From Thermosynechococcus sp. NK55a (GTDB lineage Bacteria; Cyanobacteriota; Cyanobacteriia; Thermosynechococcales; Thermosynechococcaceae), in assembly GCF_000505665.1 (NCBI RefSeq), contig NC_023033.1, positions 2,322,313 to 2,386,312 on the forward strand: a DNA stretch of 64,000 bases. Direction: 5' to 3'. Every line of letters starts with the position of its first letter. Positions within the stretch are counted from its first letter, which is position 1. Shown here piece after piece: positions 17,243-26,935 of the stretch. The notes under the pieces were generated by a model. The model was given only the letters and a program-made list of their open reading frames with translations. It was not told the DNA's origin and made no database searches. Position numbers and translations under genes: made by a program.

Positions 17243-19561
17243 ATGGAGCAATTGAGTTCAGGCTTAAATTTGCAAGCCTTAGTGCAAACGCACTTTGTTT
17301 CAATTGCTCCAGGGGATTCCTTCAATAACATTCTCCAAGGCTTACAGGAAAGTCAGGGTTCTGGCCTTGTTGTAGAGGAGCAGGGGCAGTTTCGGGGATT
17401 GATCACCCAACGGGAAGTGATCCGCGCCCTTGGCAAGGGCTACTCTCCCCAGGAGATAACTGCTGAGCGGATCATGCTGCCATCGGACTACTGTTTGAGC
17501 CTCAAGGATCTGGATCATCTCCTGGGGGTTCTCGGGCGTTTTCGTCATCTGGGCGTGGATGCCCTGGCAGTGGTCAATGACTCTCAAGGGGTTGAAGGAC
17601 TGCTGACCCGCCAAGCGCTGCGTGAGCGCTTGCGCCCTGCGGATCTGCTGCGGATCAAGCGGGTAGTGGAGGTGATGGTATCTGATGTGGCCACTATTAC
17701 GGCTGAGGCTTCGTTACAGGAGGCAGTTGTTCTGATGAGCGAACGGGGTGTCACCAGTTTGGTGGTTCCTGAGGAAACATCCTCTGGTGTGCTGCCGCGC
17801 GGCATTATTACGGAAAAGGATATTTTTCAGGCACTGCATAGCCAAGGGGGAGTGCTCACAGGAACCGTCGGCAGTATTATGTCCCAGCCCGTGCTGACCG
17901 TCAAGCCCGATCAAAGTTTGTGGCAGGTGAATCATTTGCTCCAGGAGCATCAAGTGCGTCGCGTCGTGGTTGTGGACGATGATGGCCACATGGTAGGAAT
18001 TGTGACCCAGAGCAATCTTTTGGCGGCCATTGACATCACTGAGGCTCAAGGGGTGATTCAGGTGCTAACACAGGAACTCAGCAAGGCAACGGCGGAACTG
18101 CGCTGGCAACTGTCGCGGCAACAGGCAATTACGGCGGCAATTACGGAGAGTGAACAGCGCTATAACACCCTCATTAGTCACTTACCTGTTGCCCTCTATC
18201 GGCGCGATCGCGATCGCCTGTGGCAATTCAACTATGTCAGCGACCAAATTTACCAGCTCACGGGTTACTTTCCCCAAGATTTACCCGACTGGCGGCAAAT
18301 TGTCCCACCTCCGGATCTGATCCTGGCTGAACGGGAGATTGAGCAGGCCATTCAGCAACAGCGGGCCTACAGTACCACCTACCGCATTCGACATCGGGAT
18401 GGCTGTTTCCGCTACTTGAGCGATCGCGGGCAGTTTGACCCCTACAGTCAAATGCTCCATGGCGTCCTTGTGGATGTATCGGATCAAAAGCGTACAGAGG
18501 AGCGATTAAAAACTTCCCTAGAGCGGGAAATGATTGTCAGCACCATCATTCAGGACATTCGCCAGTCCATTCGCCTAGAGGAGATTTTGCAGCGGGCGGT
18601 AACCAGCATCCAACAACTGCTGCTGAGCGATCGCGTGCTGATTTACCGCTTTTTAGCGGATGGCAGTGGTATAGTTGCCGTGGAGGCCACCGCCCTACCC
18701 CAGTACTCAATTTTGGGTCGAGTGATCCACGATCCGTGTTTTACCAAAGAAACAGCGCAGCGGTTTTTGGAAGGGCGCACGCTGACCATTAGCGATGTCA
18801 ACCAAGCGCAACTCCAGGATTGCTATCGTGAGTTACTGACTAGCTTGCAGGTGCAGGCCAATCTGGTGGTGCCCCTGCTGCAGGGCCAGAACCTGTGGGG
18901 ACTCCTCATTGCTCACCATTGTCGCAGCCCTCGCCTGTGGGAGCGGGAGGAGTTGTTCCTACTGCAGCGGATTGCTGAACCCTTGACGGTGGCCCTACAA
19001 CAGGCGGAGATGTACGAAGCCCTAGAGCAGGCCAATGCCAATCTCCAGCAAATGGTGTATATTGACAGTCTCACGGATATTGGCAATCGCCGCTGTTTTG
19101 ATGAATTATTCCCAAAGGAATGGCGACGCTGCCAACGGGCGCAAAAACCCTTAAGTTTAATCATGGTGGATATTGATTGTTTTAAGGCCTACAACGACCA
19201 CTATGGTCATTTGCAGGGGGATGAGATTCTCAAGCAGGTGGCACAAATTTTGGAAAGCCATTTACAGCGGGCGGGGGATTTGGCCACCCGCTTTGGCGGG
19301 GAAGAGTTTGCTCTGATCCTACCCGATACCGATCACAGGGGAGCTATTCATATTGCTGAGAATATCCAAGCAGCGCTGGCTGCAGCCAATATCACCCATG
19401 CAAAAAGTACAGTGGGGCCGAAACTAACGGCCAGTTTTGGGATTGCGACAACCGTCCCTAGCCCTGACCATACCCCAGAAAGGCTCTTGCATCTGGCGGA
19501 TCAGTGTCTCTATGAAGCAAAAACCCGCGGGCGCGATCGCTGGGTGGCTAAGGAGCTATAG
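17243..19561 (+). CDS. sesA: Cyanobacteriochrome diguanylate cyclase, SesA-type
   Basis: A 772-residue light-controlled diguanylate cyclase. Order: paired CBS modules (about 10-285), PAS (about 300-415), bilin-binding GAF (about 425-590) and GGDEF (about 600-772, signature GGEEF at 685-689). The GAF carries the DPCF form of DXCF with C499 and a second cysteine C527 (QDCYRE). These positions are exactly those I recall for BP-1 Tlr0924 (SesA), a blue/teal photoreceptor whose blue-light state makes c-di-GMP and drives cell aggregation. CBS modules usually sense adenine nucleotides, so the output may also respond to energy state. It overlaps the convergent sphS gene by 6 bases. Confidence 0.94.
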   Translation: MEQLSSGLNLQALVQTHFVSIAPGDSFNNILQGLQESQGSGLVVEEQGQFRGLITQREVIRALGKGYSPQEITAERIMLPSDYCLSLKDLDHLLGVLGRFRHLGVDALAVVNDSQGVEGLLTRQALRERLRPADLLRIKRVVEVMVSDVATITAEASLQEAVVLMSERGVTSLVVPEETSSGVLPRGIITEKDIFQALHSQGGVLTGTVGSIMSQPVLTVKPDQSLWQVNHLLQEHQVRRVVVVDDDGHMVGIVTQSNLLAAIDITEAQGVIQVLTQELSKATAELRWQLSRQQAITAAITESEQRYNTLISHLPVALYRRDRDRLWQFNYVSDQIYQLTGYFPQDLPDWRQIVPPPDLILAEREIEQAIQQQRAYSTTYRIRHRDGCFRYLSDRGQFDPYSQMLHGVLVDVSDQKRTEERLKTSLEREMIVSTIIQDIRQSIRLEEILQRAVTSIQQLLLSDRVLIYRFLADGSGIVAVEATALPQYSILGRVIHDPCFTKETAQRFLEGRTLTISDVNQAQLQDCYRELLTSLQVQANLVVPLLQGQNLWGLLIAHHCRSPRLWEREELFLLQRIAEPLTVALQQAEMYEALEQANANLQQMVYIDSLTDIGNRRCFDELFPKEWRRCQRAQKPLSLIMVDIDCFKAYNDHYGHLQGDEILKQVAQILESHLQRAGDLATRFGGEEFALILPDTDHRGAIHIAENIQAALAAANITHAKSTVGPKLTASFGIATTVPSPDHTPERLLHLADQCLYEAKTRGRDRWVAKEL

Positions 19562-20818
19562 CTGGGTGAGGGGTAGATAAATTCGTAGCCACGCTCCCCC
19601 ATAGTCAGGATGATTGGCCGCTTCGATATAGCCCCCATGGCACTCAACAATTTGGCGGGCAATGGCTAACCCCAAACCGCTGCCACTGCCCACAGGAGGT
19701 AGCTGCCCTTCATGATCCGTGGGAATGACAAAGCGATGCCGCCGTGGCTGTGCCCGATAAAACCGCTCAAAGACATAGGGTAAGTCCTTGGGGGGAAAAC
19801 CACTGCCAGTATCAATGACTTCGAGACAGAGATACCCCCCCTCGCGATCGCTCAGGAGCCGCGTCAGGACTTGACCGCCTACAGGGCCGTGTTTAATGGC
19901 GTTGTCGTAAAGATTCATCAGTAGGCGCAACAGTTGCGATTCATTCCCCCAGTAGGGAGCTTTGTCCGGACCGCTGTACTCGTGCTGGATGTTTTTGTTC
20001 TGGGCTAAGGGAGCAAGGCATTGCCAAGCGGTGCGAATGACTTGCACCAGATCCAGAGGGTGCCGCTCCAAACTATCGGCAGGAGTATGGCTAAGGCGGT
20101 TGAGTTCCAGAAGTTCTTGCACTAGGAGGGTAAGGCGAATAATTTCTGCGAGGAGGCGATCGACCCAGTGCTGCAGGGACTCCGGTACCCGCTGCTGCAG
20201 GGTTTCAGTTACCAGGCGCAGCGAAGTGAGGGGCGTTTTCAGTTCATGGGCCACATCTGCTGCCCAGCGATCGCGCTCATCCCGCAGCCGCACGACCTCT
20301 TCGCAGTCCTCAATAAATACCCCCACATGTCCTTCCTCAAGGAAGAGTCCCCGTGCCCGCAGGGGTTTGCGCTTGGTTTGCCCTACTGGTGTGATGTAAG
20401 CGTAAAGCCATTCCTGCTCTGTTATGGTTTGCTCTTGGCGCACCTCCTCAATGAGACAGTCCAGTTCATAGGAGCGCACCAGTTCTAGAAAAAGGCGGCC
20501 TTCAGGAGACCTTAAGCCAAAAAGCGATCGCGCCGCTTCGTTGCAGCAGACCACACAGTTGGCCTCATCCACCTCCAAATAGGCAATGGGGGCATATTCA
20601 AGGATCGTTTGATAGCGCTGGATTTTCTGACGGCAGCGTGCCTGTTCCTGAAGTTGTTGGCTGAGGAGGGTTTGTAAGCGTTGCCACGGTGAGGACTTGA
20701 AAGGACGGGCAGCATACTGTTCGAGGAGCGTCTCCACAGCATGGCGCATTTGTCGCCACTGCCAGAACCAAACTATTAGCCCCAACAGCAGACCAACCCC
20801 AAAAAAGATCAACTCCAT
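19556..20818 (-). CDS. sphS: Sensor histidine kinase, SphS/PhoR type
   Basis: A 420-residue kinase: one short N-terminal membrane segment (about 2-20), PAS domain (about 70-170), the H-box VAHELKTPLTSLRL (phospho-His near residue 191), and an HATPase with the N-box NLYDNAIKHG, G1 DTGSGFPPKD and G2 GSGLGLAIARQI. A single N-terminal membrane anchor with a PAS and this H-box is typical of SphS, the cyanobacterial phosphate-starvation sensor. The response regulator SphR is not next to it. The exact name is an inference from resemblance; the kinase assignment is certain. Confidence 0.8.
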   Translation of the reverse strand: MELIFFGVGLLLGLIVWFWQWRQMRHAVETLLEQYAARPFKSSPWQRLQTLLSQQLQEQARCRQKIQRYQTILEYAPIAYLEVDEANCVVCCNEAARSLFGLRSPEGRLFLELVRSYELDCLIEEVRQEQTITEQEWLYAYITPVGQTKRKPLRARGLFLEEGHVGVFIEDCEEVVRLRDERDRWAADVAHELKTPLTSLRLVTETLQQRVPESLQHWVDRLLAEIIRLTLLVQELLELNRLSHTPADSLERHPLDLVQVIRTAWQCLAPLAQNKNIQHEYSGPDKAPYWGNESQLLRLLMNLYDNAIKHGPVGGQVLTRLLSDREGGYLCLEVIDTGSGFPPKDLPYVFERFYRAQPRRHRFVIPTDHEGQLPPVGSGSGLGLAIARQIVECHGGYIEAANHPDYGGAWLRIYLPLTQL

Positions 20819-20875
20819 GCGTGAATGCCAGAATTGTCTCTATTCTATGGTTATTCCGCGTTGGTTTGCTCTGCG

Positions 20876-22606
20876 ATGTCATCACCCCTTTTGCGTGTCG
20901 AAGCCCTCACCGTTGACTTTCCTCAGACCGATCAAACCCTACGGGCAGTGGATGGGATTTCCTTTCGCTTGGAGCGTGGCCAGACCCTTGGCATTGTCGG
21001 TGAGTCGGGTTCAGGGAAATCAGTGACCTGTTTGGCGCTCTTGCAGTTGCTCTTGCCGCCGGGACAGATCAGCCACGGCCAAGCCTGGTTTCAGCCAGAG
21101 CCAGAGGGGACAGCCATTGATTTGCTGCGCTGCACCCCCCGCCAAATGCAGCAGATTCGCGGTCGCCAAATCAGTATGGTCTTCCAAGAACCGATGAGTT
21201 CCCTCAATCCGGTCTATTCCATTGGCTTTCAACTGGCAGAGGCCATTGATCCGCAGCAACGACTTTCCCAAGGGCAATGTCAACAGCGGGCGATCGCCCT
21301 CCTTGAGCAGGTGCATCTCCTCAAACCGGAAGACCCCCTTGAGGAGAAAAAGCGGTTTCTCGGTCGCTATCCCCATCAACTCTCCGGGGGGCAAATTCAG
21401 CGGGTGATGATTGCCATGGCTATGGCCGCTTCGCCAGCGCTCTTAATTGCTGATGAGCCCACCACTGCCCTCGATGTGACTGTACAGGCGGCAATCCTAC
21501 GGCTATTGCGAGAATTACAGCAGCAGTACCCTCTCTCATTGATTTTTGTGACCCATGATTTGAATCTGATTGCGGAATTGGCGGATCAGGTCGTTGTCAT
21601 GTACCAAGGGCAAATTGTTGAATCGGGGACCCTTCAGCAGGTGTTTCGCCACCCCCAACATCCCTATACCAAGGGGCTACTGGCCTGTCGTCCCCGCTTG
21701 GATCAGCGTCTGGCGATTCTGCCAACGGTGGCGGATTTTCTAGGGGCCACCTCCCCGCAATTAGAAGTGATTTCCCCAGGGCAGCAGCGGGAACGCCTAG
21801 CCCATTTGGCCAGCCAACCCCCCTTGGTGCAGGTGGAGCACCTCTGGGTTAAGTATCCGGTTGCGGGGGGGCAGCGCTCGCTAACCGCAGTCAGGGATGT
21901 CTCATTTACGATTCGCACAGGGGAGACCTTGGGCCTTGTGGGGGAATCGGGCTGTGGCAAAACCACCTTGGCACGCACCCTCTTGCGCCTCCTAGAACCC
22001 GCCCAAGGCAAGATTCTTTTTGGCGATCGCGACATTAGCCATTTATCGCCTCGCCAATTGCGTCCCCTGCGGCAGCGCATGCAACTGATTTTCCAGGATC
22101 CCTACAGTTCCTTGAACCCACGCATGACCATTGGCGAGTTGGTGGCCGAACCGCTGCGGATTCACCGCCCTCATCACTCGCAACGGCAACACCAAGAGCG
22201 GGTGGCCTATCTCCTTGAGCGGGTGGGCATTGATCCCCAAGCTCAGAATCGCTATCCCCATGAATTTTCGGGGGGTCAGCGGCAGCGGATTTGCATTGCC
22301 CGTGCCTTGGCCTTGAATCCCGAGTTTGTCGTCTGTGATGAGTCGGTGTCTGCCTTGGATGTGTCGGTTCAGGCGCAGGTGCTGAATTTACTCAAGGAAC
22401 TCCAGCGGGAATTTCAACTGACCTACCTCTTTATTTCCCACGACCTGAGTGTCGTTAAATTTATGAGCGATCGCCTGATGGTTATGTACAATGGCGAAAT
22501 TGTGGAAATGGGTGAGGCGGAAGCCGTTTACCAACAGCCCCAGCACGACTATACCCGCACATTAATTGCCGCGATTCCCCGTGGTCTTTCCCTTGAGGCA
22601 GCCTAG
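20876..22606 (+). CDS. Fused double ATPase of a peptide/glutathione-type ABC transporter
   Basis: Two complete ABC ATPases in tandem in one chain, like a DppD-DppF fusion (GsiA-like). The first half has Walker A GESGSGKS, signature LSGGQIQRV and Walker B LLIADEP; the second has [17 protein letters not shown] and FVVCDES. Both carry the C-terminal region typical of the oligopeptide/nickel class. I start at ATG 20876 (576 residues), since the 17 residues before it are not family-like. Permease and binding-protein genes are elsewhere. It is followed by the CysQ-like gene with no gap, so they are coupled. Confidence 0.9.
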   Translation: MSSPLLRVEALTVDFPQTDQTLRAVDGISFRLERGQTLGIVGESGSGKSVTCLALLQLLLPPGQISHGQAWFQPEPEGTAIDLLRCTPRQMQQIRGRQISMVFQEPMSSLNPVYSIGFQLAEAIDPQQRLSQGQCQQRAIALLEQVHLLKPEDPLEEKKRFLGRYPHQLSGGQIQRVMIAMAMAASPALLIADEPTTALDVTVQAAILRLLRELQQQYPLSLIFVTHDLNLIAELADQVVVMYQGQIVESGTLQQVFRHPQHPYTKGLLACRPRLDQRLAILPTVADFLGATSPQLEVISPGQQRERLAHLASQPPLVQVEHLWVKYPVAGGQRSLTAVRDVSFTIRTGETLGLVGESGCGKTTLARTLLRLLEPAQGKILFGDRDISHLSPRQLRPLRQRMQLIFQDPYSSLNPRMTIGELVAEPLRIHRPHHSQRQHQERVAYLLERVGIDPQAQNRYPHEFSGGQRQRICIARALALNPEFVVCDESVSALDVSVQAQVLNLLKELQREFQLTYLFISHDLSVVKFMSDRLMVMYNGEIVEMGEAEAVYQQPQHDYTRTLIAAIPRGLSLEAA

Positions 22607-23467
22607 ATGTTCTCCTCCCTTGATCTTGAGAAGACCCTTGCCACCCTGCGCCCCATTCTTTGGCAGGCCCTTGAGCAACTGCGCCAGTTTTACCGCCAGG
22701 TGAAGGATCTAACGGTGCAGGATAAAGGCGGTGATCCCGTCACCCTCGCGGATCAGCAAATTGATGCCTTTTTGCGCCGTGCCCTCCAAGAACATTTTCC
22801 GGCCTCGGCGTTTGGCTATCTCACAGAAGAAACCTACACAGCAGGTCAGCCCCTATCGCAGCCCTATGTCTGGATCATTGATCCTTTGGATGGCACCTAT
22901 GACTTTCTGCAACAGACGGGGGAGTACGCAATTCACGTTGCCCTTGTCCATAAACACCGCCCCTGTTTAGCTGCTGTGGTCTGGCCTGAGCAGGAGGTGA
23001 TCTACACCGCCATTGCCGGTGGCGGCACCTATCGAGAAACCCGCCACAGTTCAACACGCCTGCAAGTTCAGCCCCCCAGCCCTGACCAGCCCCTGCGGGT
23101 GGTGATGAGCCGCAGCCATGGGGGCGATCGCCTAGAGGCATTTCTAACCAGCTTGGGATCGGTGCAGCTAATGCCGATGGGCAGTATGGGCTGTAAAACG
23201 GCGAGTATTTGCCAAGGGGATGCGGATCTGTACGTCAGCCTCACAGGGGGCAGTGCCCCCAAGGATTGGGACTTGGCGGCACCGGATTTGATCATGCAGG
23301 AGGCGGCGGGGGCCTTTACCTATGTCAATGGCGAATTACCCCGCTACAATCGTGCCGATGTGCAGCACTGGCAACCTCTGGTGGTATGTCATCCTGTCTT
23401 GAGCCGTTGGGTGGGCGATCGCCTGCAAGCCTTTTTACAGGAAAATCAAGGCTATTCTGGAAAATAG
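22607..23467 (+). CDS. Inositol monophosphatase family protein, CysQ-like
   Basis: A 286-residue member of the Mg-dependent, Li-sensitive phosphatase family. The metal-binding motif is IIDPLDGTYDF (about residue 86) with an earlier acidic site in GYLTEET (about 66); the later site WDLAAPDLIMQEAAG carries the second aspartate. Relatives hydrolyse inositol phosphates, 3'-phosphoadenosine 5'-phosphate (CysQ) or fructose bisphosphate. The YDF variant after DPLDGT suggests the CysQ-like branch, but the substrate is not settled. The ATG directly follows the stop of the ABC gene. ftsY follows 28 bases later. Confidence 0.85.
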   Translation: MFSSLDLEKTLATLRPILWQALEQLRQFYRQVKDLTVQDKGGDPVTLADQQIDAFLRRALQEHFPASAFGYLTEETYTAGQPLSQPYVWIIDPLDGTYDFLQQTGEYAIHVALVHKHRPCLAAVVWPEQEVIYTAIAGGGTYRETRHSSTRLQVQPPSPDQPLRVVMSRSHGGDRLEAFLTSLGSVQLMPMGSMGCKTASICQGDADLYVSLTGGSAPKDWDLAAPDLIMQEAAGAFTYVNGELPRYNRADVQHWQPLVVCHPVLSRWVGDRLQAFLQENQGYSGK

Positions 23468-23495
23468 GCAAGTTCAGTCGGATAAAGGACAGGGC

Positions 23496-24875
23496 ATGGT
23501 TTTTAATTGGTTTCGACGCAAGTTTGGCGGCAGTGGTGAGGAGCCATCCCCCGCTGCAGAAAGCCCAACGGAAGCGCCACCTGCAGAATCCACCGAATCC
23601 ACTGCTTCCCCCAGCATCCTCAACTGGGCCAAAACGGCACTCCAGTCGATTCAAGCGCGACAGGCATTGCAGCGTCCTACAACCGTTGAAACCACTGAAG
23701 AAACTCAGGAGACACCGACGGCTGAAGCAGTGGCGGCTGATGCCCCCCTTCCTGTCTCTGGGGAGTCTGCCCAGACCGCTGTTGCGGATGAACCTGCTGC
23801 TGTCCAGCCCGTTGTTGAAGCTGAGCCTGGGGAACCAGACCCCTCCCCTGTCCTTGATGAGGGCTTTTTGTGGTCGGCGGCGGTCCTTGCCGCCCAAGGC
23901 CGGCGCCCAGAGGAGGTGGATATTGAGGAAATTACTTGGTTACAACGCCTGCGCCGAGGTCTGGGCAAAACTCGTCGTGGGCTGGTGCATCAACTGCGGG
24001 CGATCGTCGGCCAAGGCCCCTTAAGTCGGGATGCTGTCGAAGCAATTGAGATGCTGCTGTTGCAGGCGGATGTGGGGGTCAAGGCCACAGATCAAATTAT
24101 TGCGGCGCTGCAAACAAAAATTCGCCAAGAAACCCTCCCTGCCGATCAGGCGATCGCCTACCTGAAGGAGATTCTGCGGGACATTCTTGATCGCCCCTTT
24201 CAACAGGGCTACCGCCGCAACTTTGCTCCGAAAAAGGGCACGCTGAATATTTGGTTGATTGCCGGTGTCAACGGCGTCGGGAAAACCACCACCATTGGTA
24301 AGCTCGCCCACATTGCTAGCCAGTCGGGCTATCGCTGTTTGATTGCGGCGGCAGATACCTTTCGGGCAGCCGCCACCGAACAGGTGAAAATTTGGGGACA
24401 GCGCTCCAATGTGGAGGTAATTGCCAACCCCGGCAAAAATACCGATCCTGCTGCTGTGGTTTTTGATGCTATTGGGGCTGCCCAGGCCCGAGGCACAGAA
24501 TTGCTCCTGGTGGATACCGCTGGCCGCTTGCAAAACAAGGCCAACCTGATGGAGGAACTCAAGAAAATCCGCCGCATCATTGATAAAAAGGCGGGCGATG
24601 CTCAAATTGAATCGCTCCTAGTTCTCGATGCTACCCTCGGCCAAAATGGTTTGCGTCAAGCGCAGATCTTTGCAGAAGCAGCGCAACTGACTGGGGTCAT
24701 CCTGACCAAGTTGGACGGAACCGCCAAGGGGGGGGTGGCCTTGGCGGTGGTACAGGAATTGGGGCTACCGATTCGCTTCATTGGTGCTGGCGAGGGCATT
24801 AAGGATCTGCGCCCCTTCTCCAGTTTTGAATTTGTCGAGGCCTTGCTCTCCAGTGATGTGGAGGTGGCAGCATGA
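23496..24875 (+). CDS. ftsY: Signal recognition particle receptor FtsY
   Basis: FtsY is the SRP receptor GTPase delivering nascent membrane proteins to the translocon. The first 150 residues are an acidic, Pro/Ala/Glu-rich tail typical of FtsY. The N domain follows (about 155-235), then the G domain with G1 [35 protein letters not shown] and [10 protein letters not shown], and [12 protein letters not shown] near the end. The 459-residue length is normal. The aminotransferase downstream overlaps by 4 bases (ATGA). Many HIP1 sites; clearly native. Confidence 0.97.
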   Translation: MVFNWFRRKFGGSGEEPSPAAESPTEAPPAESTESTASPSILNWAKTALQSIQARQALQRPTTVETTEETQETPTAEAVAADAPLPVSGESAQTAVADEPAAVQPVVEAEPGEPDPSPVLDEGFLWSAAVLAAQGRRPEEVDIEEITWLQRLRRGLGKTRRGLVHQLRAIVGQGPLSRDAVEAIEMLLLQADVGVKATDQIIAALQTKIRQETLPADQAIAYLKEILRDILDRPFQQGYRRNFAPKKGTLNIWLIAGVNGVGKTTTIGKLAHIASQSGYRCLIAAADTFRAAATEQVKIWGQRSNVEVIANPGKNTDPAAVVFDAIGAAQARGTELLLVDTAGRLQNKANLMEELKKIRRIIDKKAGDAQIESLLVLDATLGQNGLRQAQIFAEAAQLTGVILTKLDGTAKGGVALAVVQELGLPIRFIGAGEGIKDLRPFSSFEFVEALLSSDVEVAA

Positions 24876-26053
24876 GGCTGGCCGATCGCCTGCGGTATTT
24901 CCAAGGCAATGTTTTTGATGCAATGGATCGGGCAAAGGCAGCGGTGGCGGCCACTGGGCGGCCGATTGTGGATCTCTCCCTTGGTTCTGCGGATTTGCCC
25001 GTAGCCGATCACATTCTTGCGGCCATTGAAGCGTCGGTGCGCGATGCCAGTACCTATGGCTATCAACTCTTTGCTAGTACGGCGGCCTTTCGCCAGGCAG
25101 TAGCCACTTGGTTTGAACGCCGCTTTGGCCTCAGGGTGGATCCCGAGCGGGAGGTGCTGACGCTCATTGGCTCCCAGGAGGGGACGGCGCACTTGCCCCT
25201 TGCGGTGATGAACCCCCAAGAGTATGCCCTGGTGCTCGATCCGGGGTATCCCTCCCATGCGGGTGGGGTCTATCTTGCGGGTGGACAAGTGTATCCACTA
25301 CCCCTGCGCTCAGAAGATCACTTTTTGCCAGATTTGGCAGCGATTCCCCTGATGGTACGGGAGCAGGCCAAACTTTTGATTCTCAGCTATCCCCACAATC
25401 CCACCACGGCAGTGGCGCCCTTGGACTTTTTCAAGACGGCGGTTAAGTTTTGCGATCGCTACGGGATTTTACTGGTACATGATTTCCCCTATGTTGATCT
25501 GGTCTTTGACGGGGAGCGGGCACCCTCGATCTTTGAAGTGGATCGCGATCGCCAAGTGGGGATTGAATTCTATAGCCTCTCGAAGTCGTACAATATGGGC
25601 GGGTTTCGCATTGGCTTTGCCATTGGCCGTGCCGATATCATTGCTGCCCTGCGCCAAATCAAATCGGTGATTGACTTTAACCAATACGCCGGCATCTTGC
25701 GGGGGGCCATTGCTGCCCTCACAGGAGATCAAACCTGTGTCCAGCAGACGCGGGAGATTTTTCGGCAGCGGCGCGATGCCTTTGTCCAAGCCCTCGGCGA
25801 TCATGGCTGGCCGGTGCCCCTCCCGCCAGCGACGATGTATGTGTGGGCGCAACTGCCGGCGCCTTGGCAACGGGATTCCCTTGGCTTTTGTCAAGCCCTT
25901 GTTCAGGCAACTGGGATTGCAGCGGCTCCCGGCTCGGGTTTTGGGGAGGGGGGAGAGGGCTATGTGCGCTTTGCCCTAGTGCGCGATCGCCCCTGTTTAG
26001 AGGTGGCCGCTGCCCAAATTGCCGAATTTAGCCAAACGGTCCTGAAGGTGTAG
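24872..26053 (+). CDS. Class I aminotransferase
   Basis: A 393-residue PLP aminotransferase of fold type I. The PLP lysine is in SLSKSYNMGGFR, the phosphate-binding and substrate Arg in YVRFALVRD, and the conserved Asn/Pro/Tyr signature in LSYPHNPTTA. The family resembles LL-diaminopimelate or succinyldiaminopimelate/aspartate-type enzymes. Cyanobacteria make lysine by the DapL route, but the true DapL normally has a different N-terminus, so this may be a paralogue with another amino donor. The start ATGA overlaps the stop of ftsY, so it is part of the ABC-phosphatase-ftsY operon. Confidence 0.85.
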   Translation: MRLADRLRYFQGNVFDAMDRAKAAVAATGRPIVDLSLGSADLPVADHILAAIEASVRDASTYGYQLFASTAAFRQAVATWFERRFGLRVDPEREVLTLIGSQEGTAHLPLAVMNPQEYALVLDPGYPSHAGGVYLAGGQVYPLPLRSEDHFLPDLAAIPLMVREQAKLLILSYPHNPTTAVAPLDFFKTAVKFCDRYGILLVHDFPYVDLVFDGERAPSIFEVDRDRQVGIEFYSLSKSYNMGGFRIGFAIGRADIIAALRQIKSVIDFNQYAGILRGAIAALTGDQTCVQQTREIFRQRRDAFVQALGDHGWPVPLPPATMYVWAQLPAPWQRDSLGFCQALVQATGIAAAPGSGFGEGGEGYVRFALVRDRPCLEVAAAQIAEFSQTVLKV

Positions 26054-26057
26054 GGCT

Positions 26058-26219
26058 CTAGTCTCCCATGATCCACGCCAACAGCAGGATCAGACCGCCC
26101 CAAAGGAGGATTGCAGGAACATGAATGGCGCGCAACACTTCTAGGGGAGTTAAAATGAGCACCTTGGTAAAGAGATTGGTGATCGTACAAAGAAGAACCA
26201 GCAAAATGATAAAGAGCAT
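26058..26219 (-). CDS. 53-residue two-helix membrane protein
   Basis: A short frame coding MLFIILLVLLCTITNLF, then KVLILTPLEVLRAIHVP, then AILLWGGLILLLAWIMGD. It has two hydrophobic helices separated by a short loop with a few charges, the pattern of a small membrane protein rather than chance. It begins 11 bases after the stop of the SDR gene on the same strand and so is probably its last operon member. The convergent aminotransferase ends just beyond. No family is recognised and the ribosome binding site is weak. Confidence 0.6.
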   Translation of the reverse strand: MLFIILLVLLCTITNLFTKVLILTPLEVLRAIHVPAILLWGGLILLLAWIMGD

Positions 26220-26230
26220 GGCAATTCGCC

Positions 26231-26935
26231 CTAGGCATTGCCATAGATGGGAATCACGGCGCCACTAATGGCCGCCGCTCCCTCGGAAATGAGGTAGGCA
26301 ATCAGTTCAGCGATCGCCGCAGGACTCACCCAATTTGTTGCTTGGGCTTCCCCCATCGCCGCCCGATTGGCGGGGGTATCAATAATGCTGGGAAGGATCA
26401 CATTGGCCGTGATATTTTTGCCTTTGGTTTCAGCAGCGATCGCCCGCGTAAAGGCCACTACTGCGGCTTTGGCGGCGCAATAGGCGGCCAGTTCAGCCGC
26501 TGGCTCAACTGCACCCCGTGAGCCAATGGTGACGATGCGTCCGTATTGCTGTGCTTGCATGCGTTTAAGGGCGTGCTTACAGACCAAGAAGGTGGTCTCG
26601 ACATTGAGGCGAAAACTCTGCTGCCAATCACTGAGGGCAAATTGTGCGGTTGGCCCCATACTAAAGCCACCCACGAGGTGAACCACGGCATCCAATTGCG
26701 GCATTCGCTCCAACAGAGCTGCCACTTCACTTTCATTGTTCAAGTCCGCTGCCACAAACCGCACATTGGCCAATTCCGCCGCCGCCAATTGCTTTTCGAG
26801 AGCAGCACGGGCAGCCCCATCAATGTAGGGAACTGTCAGGGTATAGCCGTGGCTCAGGAGAACTGGCACTACCCCTTGGCCCAGCCCGCCTGTGCCGCCT
26901 GTCACTAAAACCGCCCGATGGCCAAATCCCCTCAT
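26231..26935 (-). CDS. Short-chain dehydrogenase/reductase
   Basis: A 234-residue SDR. The nucleotide-binding motif TGGTGGLGQG is at residues about 12-21 and the catalytic Tyr-Lys in AYCAAKAAV. The conserved NxxG-like strand is LDAVVHLVGGFSMG; the VHLVGGF form recalls dihydropteridine-reductase-like and FabG-like SDRs. Substrate unknown. I start at ATG 26935, which overlaps the stop of the carboxypeptidase gene (ATGA); the upstream part of the frame lies inside that gene. Confidence 0.88.
   Translation of the reverse strand: MRGFGHRAVLVTGGTGGLGQGVVPVLLSHGYTLTVPYIDGAARAALEKQLAAAELANVRFVAADLNNESEVAALLERMPQLDAVVHLVGGFSMGPTAQFALSDWQQSFRLNVETTFLVCKHALKRMQAQQYGRIVTIGSRGAVEPAAELAAYCAAKAAVVAFTRAIAAETKGKNITANVILPSIIDTPANRAAMGEAQATNWVSPAAIAELIAYLISEGAAAISGAVIPIYGNA

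Noticed and set aside
23209-24024. Long alternative frames over the ftsY N-terminal region
   Set aside because: They arise from the repetitive acidic tail of FtsY; FtsY itself is certain.
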